A stretch of DNA of 64,000 nt, taken from the NCBI GenBank assembly GCA_002692725.1, contig NZLU01000063.1:124001-188000 (forward strand), read 5' to 3'. Source of the stretch: Ponticaulis sp. Lineage in GTDB: Bacteria; Pseudomonadota; Alphaproteobacteria; Caulobacterales; Hyphomonadaceae. The stretch's first letter is position 1; the number at the start of each line of letters is the position of its first letter. The position numbers and the translations under genes were made by a program. The notes under the pieces were generated by a model. The model did no database searches, was not told where the DNA came from, and worked only from the letters and a program-made list of their open reading frames with translations. This document shows positions 9,278-17,291 of this stretch, in pieces.

Positions 9278-9293
9278 TGGCTTCTAACTCTCG

Positions 9294-9322
9294 AACTGGG
9301 GTTGGAATGCATTTGCATTCAA
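9294..9322 (-). promoter_or_regulatory. Possible sigma-32 (RpoH) promoter of clpB
   Basis: On the minus strand TTGAAT (9322-9317) is followed 15 bases later by CCCCAGTT (9301-9294), close to the CTTGAA-N-CCCCATxT heat-shock pattern and just upstream of the clpB ATG at 9277. A 7-bp inverted repeat (GAATGCA/TGCATTC, 9305-9320) sits in the spacer. Confidence 0.5.
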
Positions 9323-9395
9323 TCACCTGTCAAAGATGGTGTGTCATATTTGCCACACAAGGCCTTACAGCACGAAAGGCGTGAATGTCGCAGGA

Positions 9396-10484
9396 TCAGA
9401 AAGTGTCCGCGACATCTCCGCCATCGAGCGGATAGCCATGTTTGTTGACCTGCGGGTCGGGCTTTCCGAACCCCACCCAAAAGGTGAACCCTATCATCAC
9501 AAGTCCCATGCCGACAAAGGCGGCTCCGAGGATTTCATCATCATAGCCGCCGCCTTCGGCCGCGAAATACGCCATCAGAAAAGCAGCGACCATGGACGCC
9601 AGAAACGCCACAAGGTAGAGCCAGGCCGATTTTCCCATATCGTGCAGACGTTTTCCGTAGACGCAGACATTCGGATAGATGATCGCCAGATTGGCAATCA
9701 TGACAATCAGAGCGAGTTCAGGTGTGGCCGATGTGAACACGCTCAGGGCAATATTGGCCGCAAGCAGCAAGCCAAAAGCCCGCCAGAAGGTGCCCTTACC
9801 GATACGCCCCTGTGGATTGAAGAACACGCTGCCCCAATTGACCGAAGACGCAGGTTTGGGAGGCTGTGCGGATCGCGATTTTGGCTGGCTTTGAGTTTGC
9901 GGTTCTGAAAAGACCGCGCGCATTTGGGGCTGCGGAGCGGGTGGGGCCGGTGGCGGCGGCGGTGGTGGAGAATAGACAGGTTGCGGCTGAGGTGGTGGCG
10001 AAGGCGTGTGTCCCGGCTCCTCATAGAGCGCCTGTCGCAGCCCGCCGGCTTCGCGGGTTTCGCGCGGGTCGAGATCGCGTTCTTCATGCTGACCGTCAGC
10101 GCCGTGATGTGTGACCCGCCCCAGCACTTTCAGCCATTCCGGGTGGTTGGGCTCGCCTTGCCAGTTCGACAAATCAGCCGTCTGAATGCGCGTGAAGCCG
10201 AGCGGCGGACCGGCATTGTCGATCTGAACCGGCACAAGCGTGCGCTTTTGCTTGCCGAACTCAGCCTCTTCTTTCACCCAGTCTGAATCCTGTGAATTTT
10301 CAGACCAGACCACAATGACGCAGCGCGAGGCTTTCAAATTACGCGCAATCACATTGTCCCAGGTCTCGCCGGGTGGAATTTCCGGGTCCCAGAAGACATC
10401 AAGGCCTCTGCCCTCCAGCGCGTCCGCCATAGGCTTCACGCGCGCCCTGTCCCGCTGGGAATAGGAAATGAAAATATCCGCCAT
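9396..10484 (-). CDS. TIR domain protein with proline-rich linker and DUF805 membrane domain
   Basis: Residues 1-130 form a TIR-like domain: the first strand ADIFISYSQRDR, the box GLDVFWD, and the SDWVKEEAEF helix. E73, four residues after W69, is where NAD-cleaving TIR domains carry their catalytic glutamate. Residues about 155-195 are a Pro-Gln linker. Residues about 220-362 are a DUF805 module beginning FFNPQGRIGKGTFWRAF, with four predicted membrane helices. The fusion puts a TIR domain on the inner membrane. TIR proteins act in signalling or as NADases in antiphage defence; neither is shown here. No defence genes adjoin it. Confidence 0.85.
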   Translation of the reverse strand: MADIFISYSQRDRARVKPMADALEGRGLDVFWDPEIPPGETWDNVIARNLKASRCVIVVWSENSQDSDWVKEEAEFGKQKRTLVPVQIDNAGPPLGFTRIQTADLSNWQGEPNHPEWLKVLGRVTHHGADGQHEERDLDPRETREAGGLRQALYEEPGHTPSPPPQPQPVYSPPPPPPPAPPAPQPQMRAVFSEPQTQSQPKSRSAQPPKPASSVNWGSVFFNPQGRIGKGTFWRAFGLLLAANIALSVFTSATPELALIVMIANLAIIYPNVCVYGKRLHDMGKSAWLYLVAFLASMVAAFLMAYFAAEGGGYDDEILGAAFVGMGLVMIGFTFWVGFGKPDPQVNKHGYPLDGGDVADTF

Positions 10485-10616
10485 AGCTGGACCCTACCCT
10501 GAAATCTCGTCCCTTTCGCATTAATGGCGCAGGCGATGGGGAAGTGGCAATATGACGGGCGAAAAAATATCGCCTGATGATTGAGTCGTGCGGGCTATCT
10601 CACTAACAGAGTGATC

Positions 10617-11609
10617 ATGACTTATCTCGTGACCGGCAGTTCTGGCCATCTTGGAGAGGCGCTTGTGCGGGTGCTGCGCGATCAGGGCGCGCAGGTGACC
10701 AGTGTGGATGTGAAACCCGGGCGATTCACCGATCATGTTGGCAGCGTGAATAACGCTGCTTTGATCGGGCGTTTGATGCCGGGCGTTCGCCATGTGCTTC
10801 ACGCCGCAACACTTCATAAGCCGCATGTGGAAACCCACACCCGACAGGACTTCATCGACACCAACATCTCCGGCACGCAGACCCTGCTGGATGCGGCCAT
10901 TCGGGAAGGCGTGAGGAGTTGTGTCTTCACCTCCACCACCAGCACATTCGGCGATGCTTTGAAGCCACCACCGGGCGAGCCTGCCGCGTGGATTACAGAA
11001 GATGTGGTCCCGCAGGTGAAGAACATTTATGGCGCGACGAAACTGGCCGCTGAAGATCTCTGCTTGCTGGCGCATCGGAAAGATGGCTTGCCTGTTCTGG
11101 TGCTGCGGACGTCGCGTTTCTTCCCGGAAGATCAGGATGACAAAGCGACGCGCGATGCTTTTCCGCGCGAAAATGCTCAGGCCAATGAGTTTCTGAACCG
11201 GCGCGTGGACATTGAAGACGTTGTCTCAGCGCACCTTCTGGCCGCTGAGAAAGCGCCGGAGATTGGATTCTCTAAATATATCATCACCGCCACAACGCCC
11301 TTTATGCAGGATGATCTCGCGGAGCTACGCAATGCGCCGGGTGATGTTCTGCGGCGGCGCAAGATCGATTTTGATACCGTCTATCAAGAGCGCGGCTGGC
11401 GGATGCAGCCGGAAATGGACCGGGTTTATGTGAACGCCAAAGCGCGCGCAGAACTTGGCTGGCAACCAAAGCACAATTTCGAAGATGTGCTGAAACGCGT
11501 TGCCTCTGGCGAGCAAGTGCTCTCAGACCTAGCTCGCGCTGTTGGTGTCAAAGGCTATCATGACCGGGTGTTTAAGGATGGGCCTTATCCGGTCGGAGAG
11601 GCGTGTTGA
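10617..11609 (+). CDS. NAD-dependent epimerase/dehydratase (extended SDR)
   Basis: Starting at ATG 10617 the 330-residue protein opens with the Rossmann nucleotide-binding motif TYLVTGSSGHLGEAL and keeps the extended-SDR YxxxK catalytic pair (YGATKLAAED, about residues 140-149). SDRs of this kind interconvert or reduce sugar nucleotides or related carbonyl compounds; the substrate is unknown. GTG 10611 is an alternative start. Its 3' end is odd: a 58-bp near-copy of the last codons lies at 13590-13648, where the frame continues to a different ending (...GPYPGSNDTEI). The present ending (...GPYPVGEAC) may therefore result from the nearby hipBA insertion. Confidence 0.85.
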   Translation: MTYLVTGSSGHLGEALVRVLRDQGAQVTSVDVKPGRFTDHVGSVNNAALIGRLMPGVRHVLHAATLHKPHVETHTRQDFIDTNISGTQTLLDAAIREGVRSCVFTSTTSTFGDALKPPPGEPAAWITEDVVPQVKNIYGATKLAAEDLCLLAHRKDGLPVLVLRTSRFFPEDQDDKATRDAFPRENAQANEFLNRRVDIEDVVSAHLLAAEKAPEIGFSKYIITATTPFMQDDLAELRNAPGDVLRRRKIDFDTVYQERGWRMQPEMDRVYVNAKARAELGWQPKHNFEDVLKRVASGEQVLSDLARAVGVKGYHDRVFKDGPYPVGEAC

Positions 11610-11628
11610 TAAACTAGCTGGCTGACTT

Positions 11629-12861
11629 TCAGACTTCATGAAAAATTGGCACTCGGGCGAGATGACGATCAATTCCCTCTCGAACATCTGCCATCATAGG
11701 CAGATGCATTTTCTCAGCATGCCAGACTTCATGAAAGCGCTGAACCGTTTCTCGGGCAACATCCAATACCAACTTCTCGGGTAGAAGGGCTTTAGCTGCC
11801 ATATGCGCCAGCTCATCCAGATTGAATTCATCAAACCGGGCTGAACGGCTGACCTTCAGTGCCAATTTGTCTTCAGGTAGATACTCTATTGTTGAGACAA
11901 AATCATACGCTGGAGCAATAGATGCATTTCTCCGGTCAGGATAAATAACTGACCAGTTTTTAGAATGCATATCGGCGTTACCAATTAGCGTATTGAAGAC
12001 TAATCTACGGACAAACTCCCGAATGTCGTCATCATCGCCTTCAATTGCCAGAACATGTGCGATCCGCCGATAACTCGCCAGATCATATTTCCGGGAGGGG
12101 CGTAGACCAAAAATCTGAGCAAAATCTTCCTGATGCAGCTTCTGGCCGTCAGGCTTTCGATCATATCGCATGATTGCGTAGGCTTGCCCACGAAAGTTCG
12201 GCAGTCCGTTTGGGAGGTTTTCAATCTCACGCGTTTCTATCAGGCGAACTTCCGGAACTTGCATTCCAAGCCATCCTGCCAGCATCATCATGGAGAATTC
12301 GTTCTCTGAAACGCCTTCGAACTCCAACGAGGGAAGTTTGACGATCCAATCGCCTCCCATTCCCTGCGCGGGAATGGTCAGCCCGCCGCGAGCGGCTGAA
12401 AGGGCAGAAAACTTCAACTGCACACCGGCAAGGGAAAACCTTAGTGGGCCATCCGGATCAGGAATTTGGGGGACAACTGCATCTCTCCACATGGGTGATG
12501 GCTCGCCTTCAGCCGGGCGAACGTCGATCGCTCCCGGCAAATCTTTACCAAGAGCCCAGAGCAGGAAAAACTCTCGTTCTGATTTTACGTTGGCGCGAGC
12601 CGCAAGATAGTCTCGCAACCGACCTTCGGGCAGCATGTTGGAAAAATACGGCGGCAATGCCGGGCCAACAGGTTTGAAGTCAGAGATGAGGTCGCCCATC
12701 TGATCCTTGAAGGACAGGCTGAGCGTGTTGCGATTTTCATTGATGAGATAGTCCCGGCTCCATGCGAGCAAAACTTTTTCATTCGGGAGCCGCGTGAGCG
12801 TACCAATCCTCTGATCGTGCAGGAAAATCTCGAGCGTCGTCAGATCACTCATCGTCATCAT
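11629..12861 (-). CDS. hipA: HipA-like serine/threonine kinase toxin
   Basis: The 410-residue protein has the HipA N-terminal subdomain (1-about 105, with FSNMLPEG) and the HipA C-terminal kinase domain: ATP-site SLAGVQLKF (143-151), catalytic NADMHSKN (D297, N302) and metal-binding YDFV (D320). HipA toxins phosphorylate aminoacyl-tRNA synthetases or other targets and slow growth. It follows hipB and overlaps it by 17 bases, the usual antitoxin-first order. ATG 12852 is an equally possible start. The module sits in a scarred site between an epimerase and ilvE, which points to acquisition by transfer. Confidence 0.9.
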   Translation of the reverse strand: MMTMSDLTTLEIFLHDQRIGTLTRLPNEKVLLAWSRDYLINENRNTLSLSFKDQMGDLISDFKPVGPALPPYFSNMLPEGRLRDYLAARANVKSEREFFLLWALGKDLPGAIDVRPAEGEPSPMWRDAVVPQIPDPDGPLRFSLAGVQLKFSALSAARGGLTIPAQGMGGDWIVKLPSLEFEGVSENEFSMMMLAGWLGMQVPEVRLIETREIENLPNGLPNFRGQAYAIMRYDRKPDGQKLHQEDFAQIFGLRPSRKYDLASYRRIAHVLAIEGDDDDIREFVRRLVFNTLIGNADMHSKNWSVIYPDRRNASIAPAYDFVSTIEYLPEDKLALKVSRSARFDEFNLDELAHMAAKALLPEKLVLDVARETVQRFHEVWHAEKMHLPMMADVREGIDRHLARVPIFHEV

Positions 12862-13369
12862 CCGTCAGGGCATAAGCAGGTTTCGTAGGAACGTATTCCA
12901 ATGCCGAAATGCTGGCCGCACCCGCCGCCGCTTCCAGTGCGCTGGTCTCCAATGCCGAAATGCTGGCCGCACCCGCCGCCGCTTCCAGTGCGCTTCTTGC
13001 CAATTCTGACCGGCTGTCTATCGCCGCTTCCGCTGCACTTGTCGTATGCGCAAATTGGCTCGCTTGAACGGCTGCGGCCAATTCTTCGCTCTTCCGTGAA
13101 TATCGCCTCTGGCCCGCAGCTGGCCTGTTAGATCGAGTAATCGCTTGAACAGCAGGCACATGCTTACGCGGAACGAGTTCAATCTCCAGCCCAAGCGCCC
13201 GCGAGAGCGATACAAGCGTACTGATACGAATATCGGCTTGCCCGTTTTCCAATTTGGAAATCTGCGCCTGCGGCACGCCCGACCTTTCACTCAGCTCACG
13301 CTGCGTGAACCCGCGCGCTTCTCGTTCCAGTTTTAGCGCTGCTGTGATTTCGCTGACTTCATAACTCAT
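12845..13369 (-). CDS. hipB: HipB-like XRE antitoxin with repeated Ala-rich tail
   Basis: The 174-residue protein has an N-terminal XRE helix-turn-helix (residues about 5-65: ITAALKLEREARGFTQRELS, GVPQAQISKLENGQADIRIS) as in HipB. The remainder is an unusual low-complexity tail rich in Ala, Ser and Glu, containing two identical copies of a 17-residue unit (SALEAAAGAASISALET type) encoded by an exact 47-bp repeat with a 51-bp period. It ends in an acidic TDDDDE. It should neutralise the HipA-like kinase and bind the operator upstream. E. coli HipB has 88 residues, so this one is about twice as long. Confidence 0.85.
   Translation of the reverse strand: MSYEVSEITAALKLEREARGFTQRELSERSGVPQAQISKLENGQADIRISTLVSLSRALGLEIELVPRKHVPAVQAITRSNRPAAGQRRYSRKSEELAAAVQASQFAHTTSAAEAAIDSRSELARSALEAAAGAASISALETSALEAAAGAASISALEYVPTKPAYALTDDDDE
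12897..12994. repeat. In-frame tandem repeat in hipB (47-bp identical copies, 51-bp period)
   Basis: Bases 12897-12943 and 12948-12994 are identical. The 51-bp offset keeps the hipB frame and duplicates 17 residues of its tail. Confidence 0.95.
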
Positions 13370-13526
13370 TTGATGTCTTTTTAGATATTAATTTTGACTA
13401 TGGTATATAATAAGATATCAATAAATTGCAAATGCCGACGATACTATATCGAATAAACTATCACAATAACTTTCTGATGCCGTATTCGATATAATCGAGC
13501 GTCAGATTAGAAATGAGCAGCCTATC
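13370..13526 (-). promoter_or_regulatory. AT-rich hipBA control region with inverted repeat
   Basis: This stretch is markedly AT-rich compared with its surroundings. It contains an exact 11-bp inverted repeat, TATATCGAATA (13445-13455) and TATTCGATATA (13483-13493), upstream of hipB, plus TTGATATC/GATATTA-like boxes near 13383-13422 where the hipB promoter should lie. HipB-type antitoxins bind paired inverted half-sites, so these are candidate operators. Confidence 0.5.
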
Positions 13527-13670
13527 AAGCGTGAGCTTCCCACGGACGAGCTTGTCGTAATCGTCGACCAGATTGCCAGTGATTTCGTCCGCGCTGTTGA
13601 TGTCAAAGGCTATCATGGCCGGGTGTTTAAGGATGGGCCATATCCGGGATCCAACGATACTGAAATCTAA
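13527..13670. repeat. Duplicated 3' ends of ilvE and of the epimerase gene (scar beside hipBA)
   Basis: Bases 13527-13586 match the ilvE 3' end at 13745-13804 in 58 of 60 positions, but the ilvE stop codon is lost. Directly joined to it, 13590-13648 matches the epimerase 3' end at 11535-11593 with three differences, then continues in that frame to a TAA at 13668-13670. The order ilvE-end then epimerase-end is what the joint of a tandem duplication of [epimerase end - spacer - ilvE end] would give, with hipBA in the left spacer. Confidence 0.85.
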
Positions 13671-13741
13671 AGCTGTTTTCTGGGTCCACGATCAAGTCGG
13701 GGATGACAATTGTGAAAGCTGGAAGCCTCTTGGAGCTAACT
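13671..13741. repeat. Short spacer with dispersed-repeat-like palindrome
   Basis: The spacer contains CCACGATCAAGTCGGGGATGA (about 13685-13705). This resembles the imperfect palindromic CCCGATCAAGTCGGGGATGAC repeat seen in many alphaproteobacterial intergenic regions. No gene is present. Confidence 0.4.
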
Positions 13742-14626
13742 TTAAAGCGTCAGCTTCCCACGGACGAGCTTGTCATAATCGTCGACCAGATTGCCAGTGA
13801 TTTCACCCGGTGTGTATTTCACATCGCCGATCTCCGCGACCGGTGTGATCTCGGCGGCCGTGCCCGTGATGAAGCATTCTGAGAACGTGCCCAGCTCATC
13901 CGGGAAGATGGCGCGCTCAACCACTTCAATCTGGCGGGATTTCGCAAGCTTGATCGCCGTCTGGCGGGTGATGCCATTCAGGAAGCAATCCGGCGTTGGC
14001 GTGTGGATCGCGCCATCACGAATGAAAAAGATGTTCGCGCCTGTGGCCTCTGCCACCTGCCCGCGCCAGTCGAGCATCAGGGCGTCGGCATAGCCTTCTT
14101 TCTCTGCTGCATGTTTGGACATGGTGCAGATCATGTAGAGGCCAGCCGCTTTGGCTTCGCACGGTGCGGTTGCCGGATCAGGACGACGCCATTTCGCATG
14201 GGTCATCTTGATGCCCTTCATCTTGTCCTGGAAGTAATCACCCCAGGACCAGACCGCGATGGCGAGGTGAATGGTGTTGCTCTGCGCTGACACGCCCATC
14301 ATCTCGGAGCCGCGCCATGCGATCGGACGCACATAGGCGCTCTCAAGACCTGATTTTGCCAGCGCCTCGGCTTTCGCATCTTCGATCTGCTCAACACTGA
14401 ACGGGATATCGAAATCGAGAATCTGCGCCGATTTGTGCAGGCGCTGTGTGTGACGCAGGGATTCGAACACATTGCCGTCATAGCTGCGCTCACCCTCAAA
14501 TACGGCAGAGCCATAGTGGAGTGCATGCGTCAGCAGGTGAACTTTCGTCTCCCGCCAGGGCACGAACTCGCCATCCATCCAGATAAATCCGTCACGGTCA
14601 TCAAAAGGAACGATTGGCGTTGCCAT
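13742..14626 (-). CDS. ilvE: Branched-chain amino acid aminotransferase
   Basis: The 294-residue class IV PLP aminotransferase has FIWMDGEFVPW at the start, HALHYGSAVFEGERSY, YVRPIAWRG, the EATGANIFFIRDG segment and the FITGTAAEITPV motif near the C-terminus that places the PLP phosphate. IlvE swaps amino groups between 2-oxoglutarate/glutamate and leucine, isoleucine or valine keto acids in the cytoplasm. It is transcribed away from the MarR operon. A partial copy of its 3' end lies 218 bases further on at 13527-13586. Confidence 0.93.
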   Translation of the reverse strand: MATPIVPFDDRDGFIWMDGEFVPWRETKVHLLTHALHYGSAVFEGERSYDGNVFESLRHTQRLHKSAQILDFDIPFSVEQIEDAKAEALAKSGLESAYVRPIAWRGSEMMGVSAQSNTIHLAIAVWSWGDYFQDKMKGIKMTHAKWRRPDPATAPCEAKAAGLYMICTMSKHAAEKEGYADALMLDWRGQVAEATGANIFFIRDGAIHTPTPDCFLNGITRQTAIKLAKSRQIEVVERAIFPDELGTFSECFITGTAAEITPVAEIGDVKYTPGEITGNLVDDYDKLVRGKLTL

Positions 14627-14654
14627 GGGTCTGCTTTCATAAAGTCTGGGTAAA

Positions 14655-14680
14655 TTCGATGTGTTCGAAAGTGTTCGAAC
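14655..14680. promoter_or_regulatory. TTCGA repeats between ilvE and the MarR operon
   Basis: TTCGA occurs at 14655, 14664 and 14674. The last two lie in exact direct repeats of GTGTTCGAA (14661-14669 and 14671-14679), ten bases apart, and the right one extends to the palindrome TGTTCGAACA. This layout suggests a protein-binding site on one face of the helix, perhaps for the MarR protein. Confidence 0.45.
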
Positions 14681-14760
14681 ATTGTTGATAGCGTTTCAAG
14701 ACCGCTTGGCAATGGATTTCAAGCTGGCAGGGCACAACAAATTCGTGTCAAACTGGCAGC

Positions 14761-15261
14761 ATGAGTATGAATTCCCCACCCGGAAAATCACGAGCTGAGC
14801 GCCCGGACGGCAGGTTATTCCTGACCGAGGAAAATCTGGACCGGGGAACGCTGACCCTTTTGGCAGCAGCCAAACGTGTGTCTGTGCTGCTGCGACATGC
14901 TGCAGGAGAAACTGAACTCTCCGCGCTTGAATTCGATATTCTGATGGAAATTGCGCATGATCCGGGTCTGGACGTCGCACAATTGCGTCAACGCGTTGGC
15001 GGCACCACACCGACAATTGCGCGCCTTCTGGCCAAACTGGAAAAGGATGGCTGGATTGTGCGTCCAAAGGCGGAACGCGACGGACGCCGCAAAGCGCTGC
15101 GGCTGTCAGAAAGTGGAATAAATTTTGTTGATGGAATGCTGGCGACAATCCGTAAGGATATGACTCATATTTATCGTCAGGCAGGTGAGCCGTCGGTGAC
15201 GGGCGCCATGGAATTGCTTGGCGGTGTCAGTGAACTCAGTGCAGATATCGAATCCTCATGA
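14761..15261 (+). CDS. MarR family regulator (PetP-like)
   Basis: The 166-residue protein has a winged helix-turn-helix of MarR type (about residues 50-125: ALEFDILMEIAHDPGLDVAQ, TIARLLAKLEKDGWIVRPKAERDGRRKALRLSESG, written here with gaps in mind). The D/R-rich wing ERDGRRK is typical. It overlaps the response-regulator gene by four bases (ATGA), so the two are translationally coupled. A MarR protein ahead of an OmpR-type regulator recalls the petP-petR pair of Rhodobacter, linked there to respiratory cytochrome synthesis; that assignment is by gene order only. Confidence 0.8.
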   Translation: MSMNSPPGKSRAERPDGRLFLTEENLDRGTLTLLAAAKRVSVLLRHAAGETELSALEFDILMEIAHDPGLDVAQLRQRVGGTTPTIARLLAKLEKDGWIVRPKAERDGRRKALRLSESGINFVDGMLATIRKDMTHIYRQAGEPSVTGAMELLGGVSELSADIESS

Positions 15262-15941
15262 CCCGCGCACCGAACCATTTGCTTGTTGTTGACGATGATG
15301 ATCGCATTCGCGACCTGACGCGTCGTTATCTGTCCGGGCTCGGCTATCACGTGACCGTGGCTGTTGACGGCTTGGCCGCCAGGAAACTGCTGGATCAGCT
15401 GGCATTCGACCTGATCATTCTGGATGTCATGATGCCGGGCCTGACTGGCTTTGAACTTCTTGAAGATTTGCGCAAAACCGACCGTGTAACGCCGGTCATT
15501 CTGCTGACCGCCCGAGGAGAAAGCTCAGACCGGATAGAAGGATTGAAACTCGGCGCGGATGATTATGTGCCCAAACCCTTCGAGCCAGAGGAACTCGCAC
15601 TGCGGATCGACGCGATCTTACGGCGGGTCGTTGTGGAAGAGCCGCTCGAAGAGGTCGAAATGTCCGGCCTGATCTTCAATATCGCCCGCGAGGAGCTGAA
15701 GGATGGCGACCGGCATGTCCGGCTGACCGATGGCGAAACGCAATTGCTCAAACTGCTCGCGCAGAATGCCGGCGAACCTGTCAGCCGAGAAGCGCTGGCC
15801 ACGGCCAGTACCGCCGTGGCTGACCGATCCGTGGACGTTCAGATTACGCGTCTGAGACGGAAGATTGAGCCAGACCCGAAAGAGCCCATCCATATCCAGA
15901 CCGTTCGCGGGATTGGATACAGGCTGATGCCGGACGCCTGA
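15258..15941 (+). CDS. OmpR/PhoB-type response regulator (PetR-like)
   Basis: The 227-residue protein has a receiver domain (1-120) with the acidic cluster DDDD (12-15), phosphoacceptor D56 in LIILDVMMPG, the T in LLTAR and K in VPKPF, then an OmpR-type winged helix (about 135-227) ending in IQTVRGIGYRLMPDA. It is phosphorylated by a histidine kinase, presumably the one encoded two bases downstream, and binds DNA. PetR-like by gene order with the MarR gene. Confidence 0.92.
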   Translation: MTRAPNHLLVVDDDDRIRDLTRRYLSGLGYHVTVAVDGLAARKLLDQLAFDLIILDVMMPGLTGFELLEDLRKTDRVTPVILLTARGESSDRIEGLKLGADDYVPKPFEPEELALRIDAILRRVVVEEPLEEVEMSGLIFNIAREELKDGDRHVRLTDGETQLLKLLAQNAGEPVSREALATASTAVADRSVDVQITRLRRKIEPDPKEPIHIQTVRGIGYRLMPDA

Positions 15942-15943
15942 TC

Positions 15944-17290
15944 ATGCTGAGGTTTCGCGACATCACGCCAAGAGGCTTTTACGCGCGCATCCTGCTGATC
16001 GTGCTCTTGCCGCTCGTACTGCTGCTGATCGCCATGACCTGGTTTTTCTTTGACTCCCACATCGCGGAGATCAATCGGAAACTGTCGCAATCGGTGGCTG
16101 GCGAAGTGGCCGAAGTGGCCCGCAAGTTTCAGGATCCGGCAATGGAGGCACCGACCCCAGAACAGATCGCGGCGATCTCGACGACACTGCGGCTGGAAGT
16201 CGAAGTCCTGGAGACCGACGAGATGCCGGTTCAGGAGCCGCCCGGATGGTGGCGGACCTCGAGGAGCCGGGTGCTTGATCACGAACTCGCCGCAAGCCTG
16301 ATGGGCACAGACTATTGGTTCGATACCGACGCCAATCCCGATCAGGTTGAGGTCAGGGTTCTGACGGGTCACCCCGCCGCGCCGCAATTGCGATTTCTGG
16401 TCGACCGCAAACGCGTGTTTGCGACCACCGGGCATAATTTCATCGTCTGGGTTTTGTTGTTCTCGCTCTTGCTGATCGCGGTTTCGATCGGGTTTCTACG
16501 CAATCAGGTGCGTTCCGTATTGAAGCTTGCAGCAGCTGCGGAGGCCTGGGGGCGCGGCGAAGATATCGGCCAGTTGCGTCCTTCCGGGGCGACTGAAGTT
16601 CGTAAGGCTGCCCGCGCCATTTCCCAGATGCGGGAACGCATTATTGCTTATGCCGACCAGCGCACAGCCATGCTGGCCGGGGTCAGCCATGATTTGCGAA
16701 CGCCACTGACACGCCTCAAACTGCAGCTCGCTCTCTTGCCGGACTCGCCGGACAAGGATGCCGCAAAGGATGACCTCGACGATATGTCGGCCATGCTCGA
16801 TGAGTATCTCGCCTTTGCCAAAGGCCAGGAAGGTGAGAATTATGAAGAAACCGACATTGGCGTCCTCGCCCATGATGTGGCGCTGAGTTTTGCGGAGAAG
16901 GCCGATGTTTCGGTGAACTCTCTTCCCGGCATCCGCCTGCGTGTGCGGCCATTGGCGGTGAAGCGCGCCCTGTCCAACCTGATCAACAATGCCGCCGATC
17001 ATGGTGATCATGTCTTTGTGACAGTCAGCAATACCAATGATGCCGTCACAGTACTGGTCGAAGATGATGGTCCTGGCATTGAGGAGGACCGGATCGAAGA
17101 CGCGTTCAAACCCTTTGTCCGGCTGGACGAAGCGCGAAGCCAGAACCGGACAGGAGTTGGGTTAGGTCTGGCCCTGGCGCGGGATGTGGCCCGGAGCCAT
17201 GGCGGCGACATTCTGCTGTCGCGGTCGGGGCATGGGGGATTGTGTGCCGCGTTTCAGATACCTTTACAGCTCCTCAACATGCCAGACTGA
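15944..17290 (+). CDS. EnvZ-like sensor histidine kinase
   Basis: The 448-residue protein has a membrane helix at about 12-35, a periplasmic domain of about 130 residues, a second helix at about 165-188, a HAMP linker, the dimerisation/phosphotransfer box SHDLRTPLTRL with H249, and the ATP-binding domain (N box NLINNAADHG, G1 DDGPGI, G2 GVGLGLAL). It is the likely partner of the response regulator just upstream, forming a three-gene operon with the MarR gene. The signal is unknown. Confidence 0.92.
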   Translation: MLRFRDITPRGFYARILLIVLLPLVLLLIAMTWFFFDSHIAEINRKLSQSVAGEVAEVARKFQDPAMEAPTPEQIAAISTTLRLEVEVLETDEMPVQEPPGWWRTSRSRVLDHELAASLMGTDYWFDTDANPDQVEVRVLTGHPAAPQLRFLVDRKRVFATTGHNFIVWVLLFSLLLIAVSIGFLRNQVRSVLKLAAAAEAWGRGEDIGQLRPSGATEVRKAARAISQMRERIIAYADQRTAMLAGVSHDLRTPLTRLKLQLALLPDSPDKDAAKDDLDDMSAMLDEYLAFAKGQEGENYEETDIGVLAHDVALSFAEKADVSVNSLPGIRLRVRPLAVKRALSNLINNAADHGDHVFVTVSNTNDAVTVLVEDDGPGIEEDRIEDAFKPFVRLDEARSQNRTGVGLGLALARDVARSHGGDILLSRSGHGGLCAAFQIPLQLLNMPD

Positions 17291-17291
17291 T

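Noticed and set aside
14663..14676. GTTC repeats resembling an SOS box before the MarR gene
   Set aside because: The spacing is six bases, not the seven required for the alphaproteobacterial GTTC-N7-GTTC site, and the repeats are better described as GTGTTCGAA units ten bases apart.
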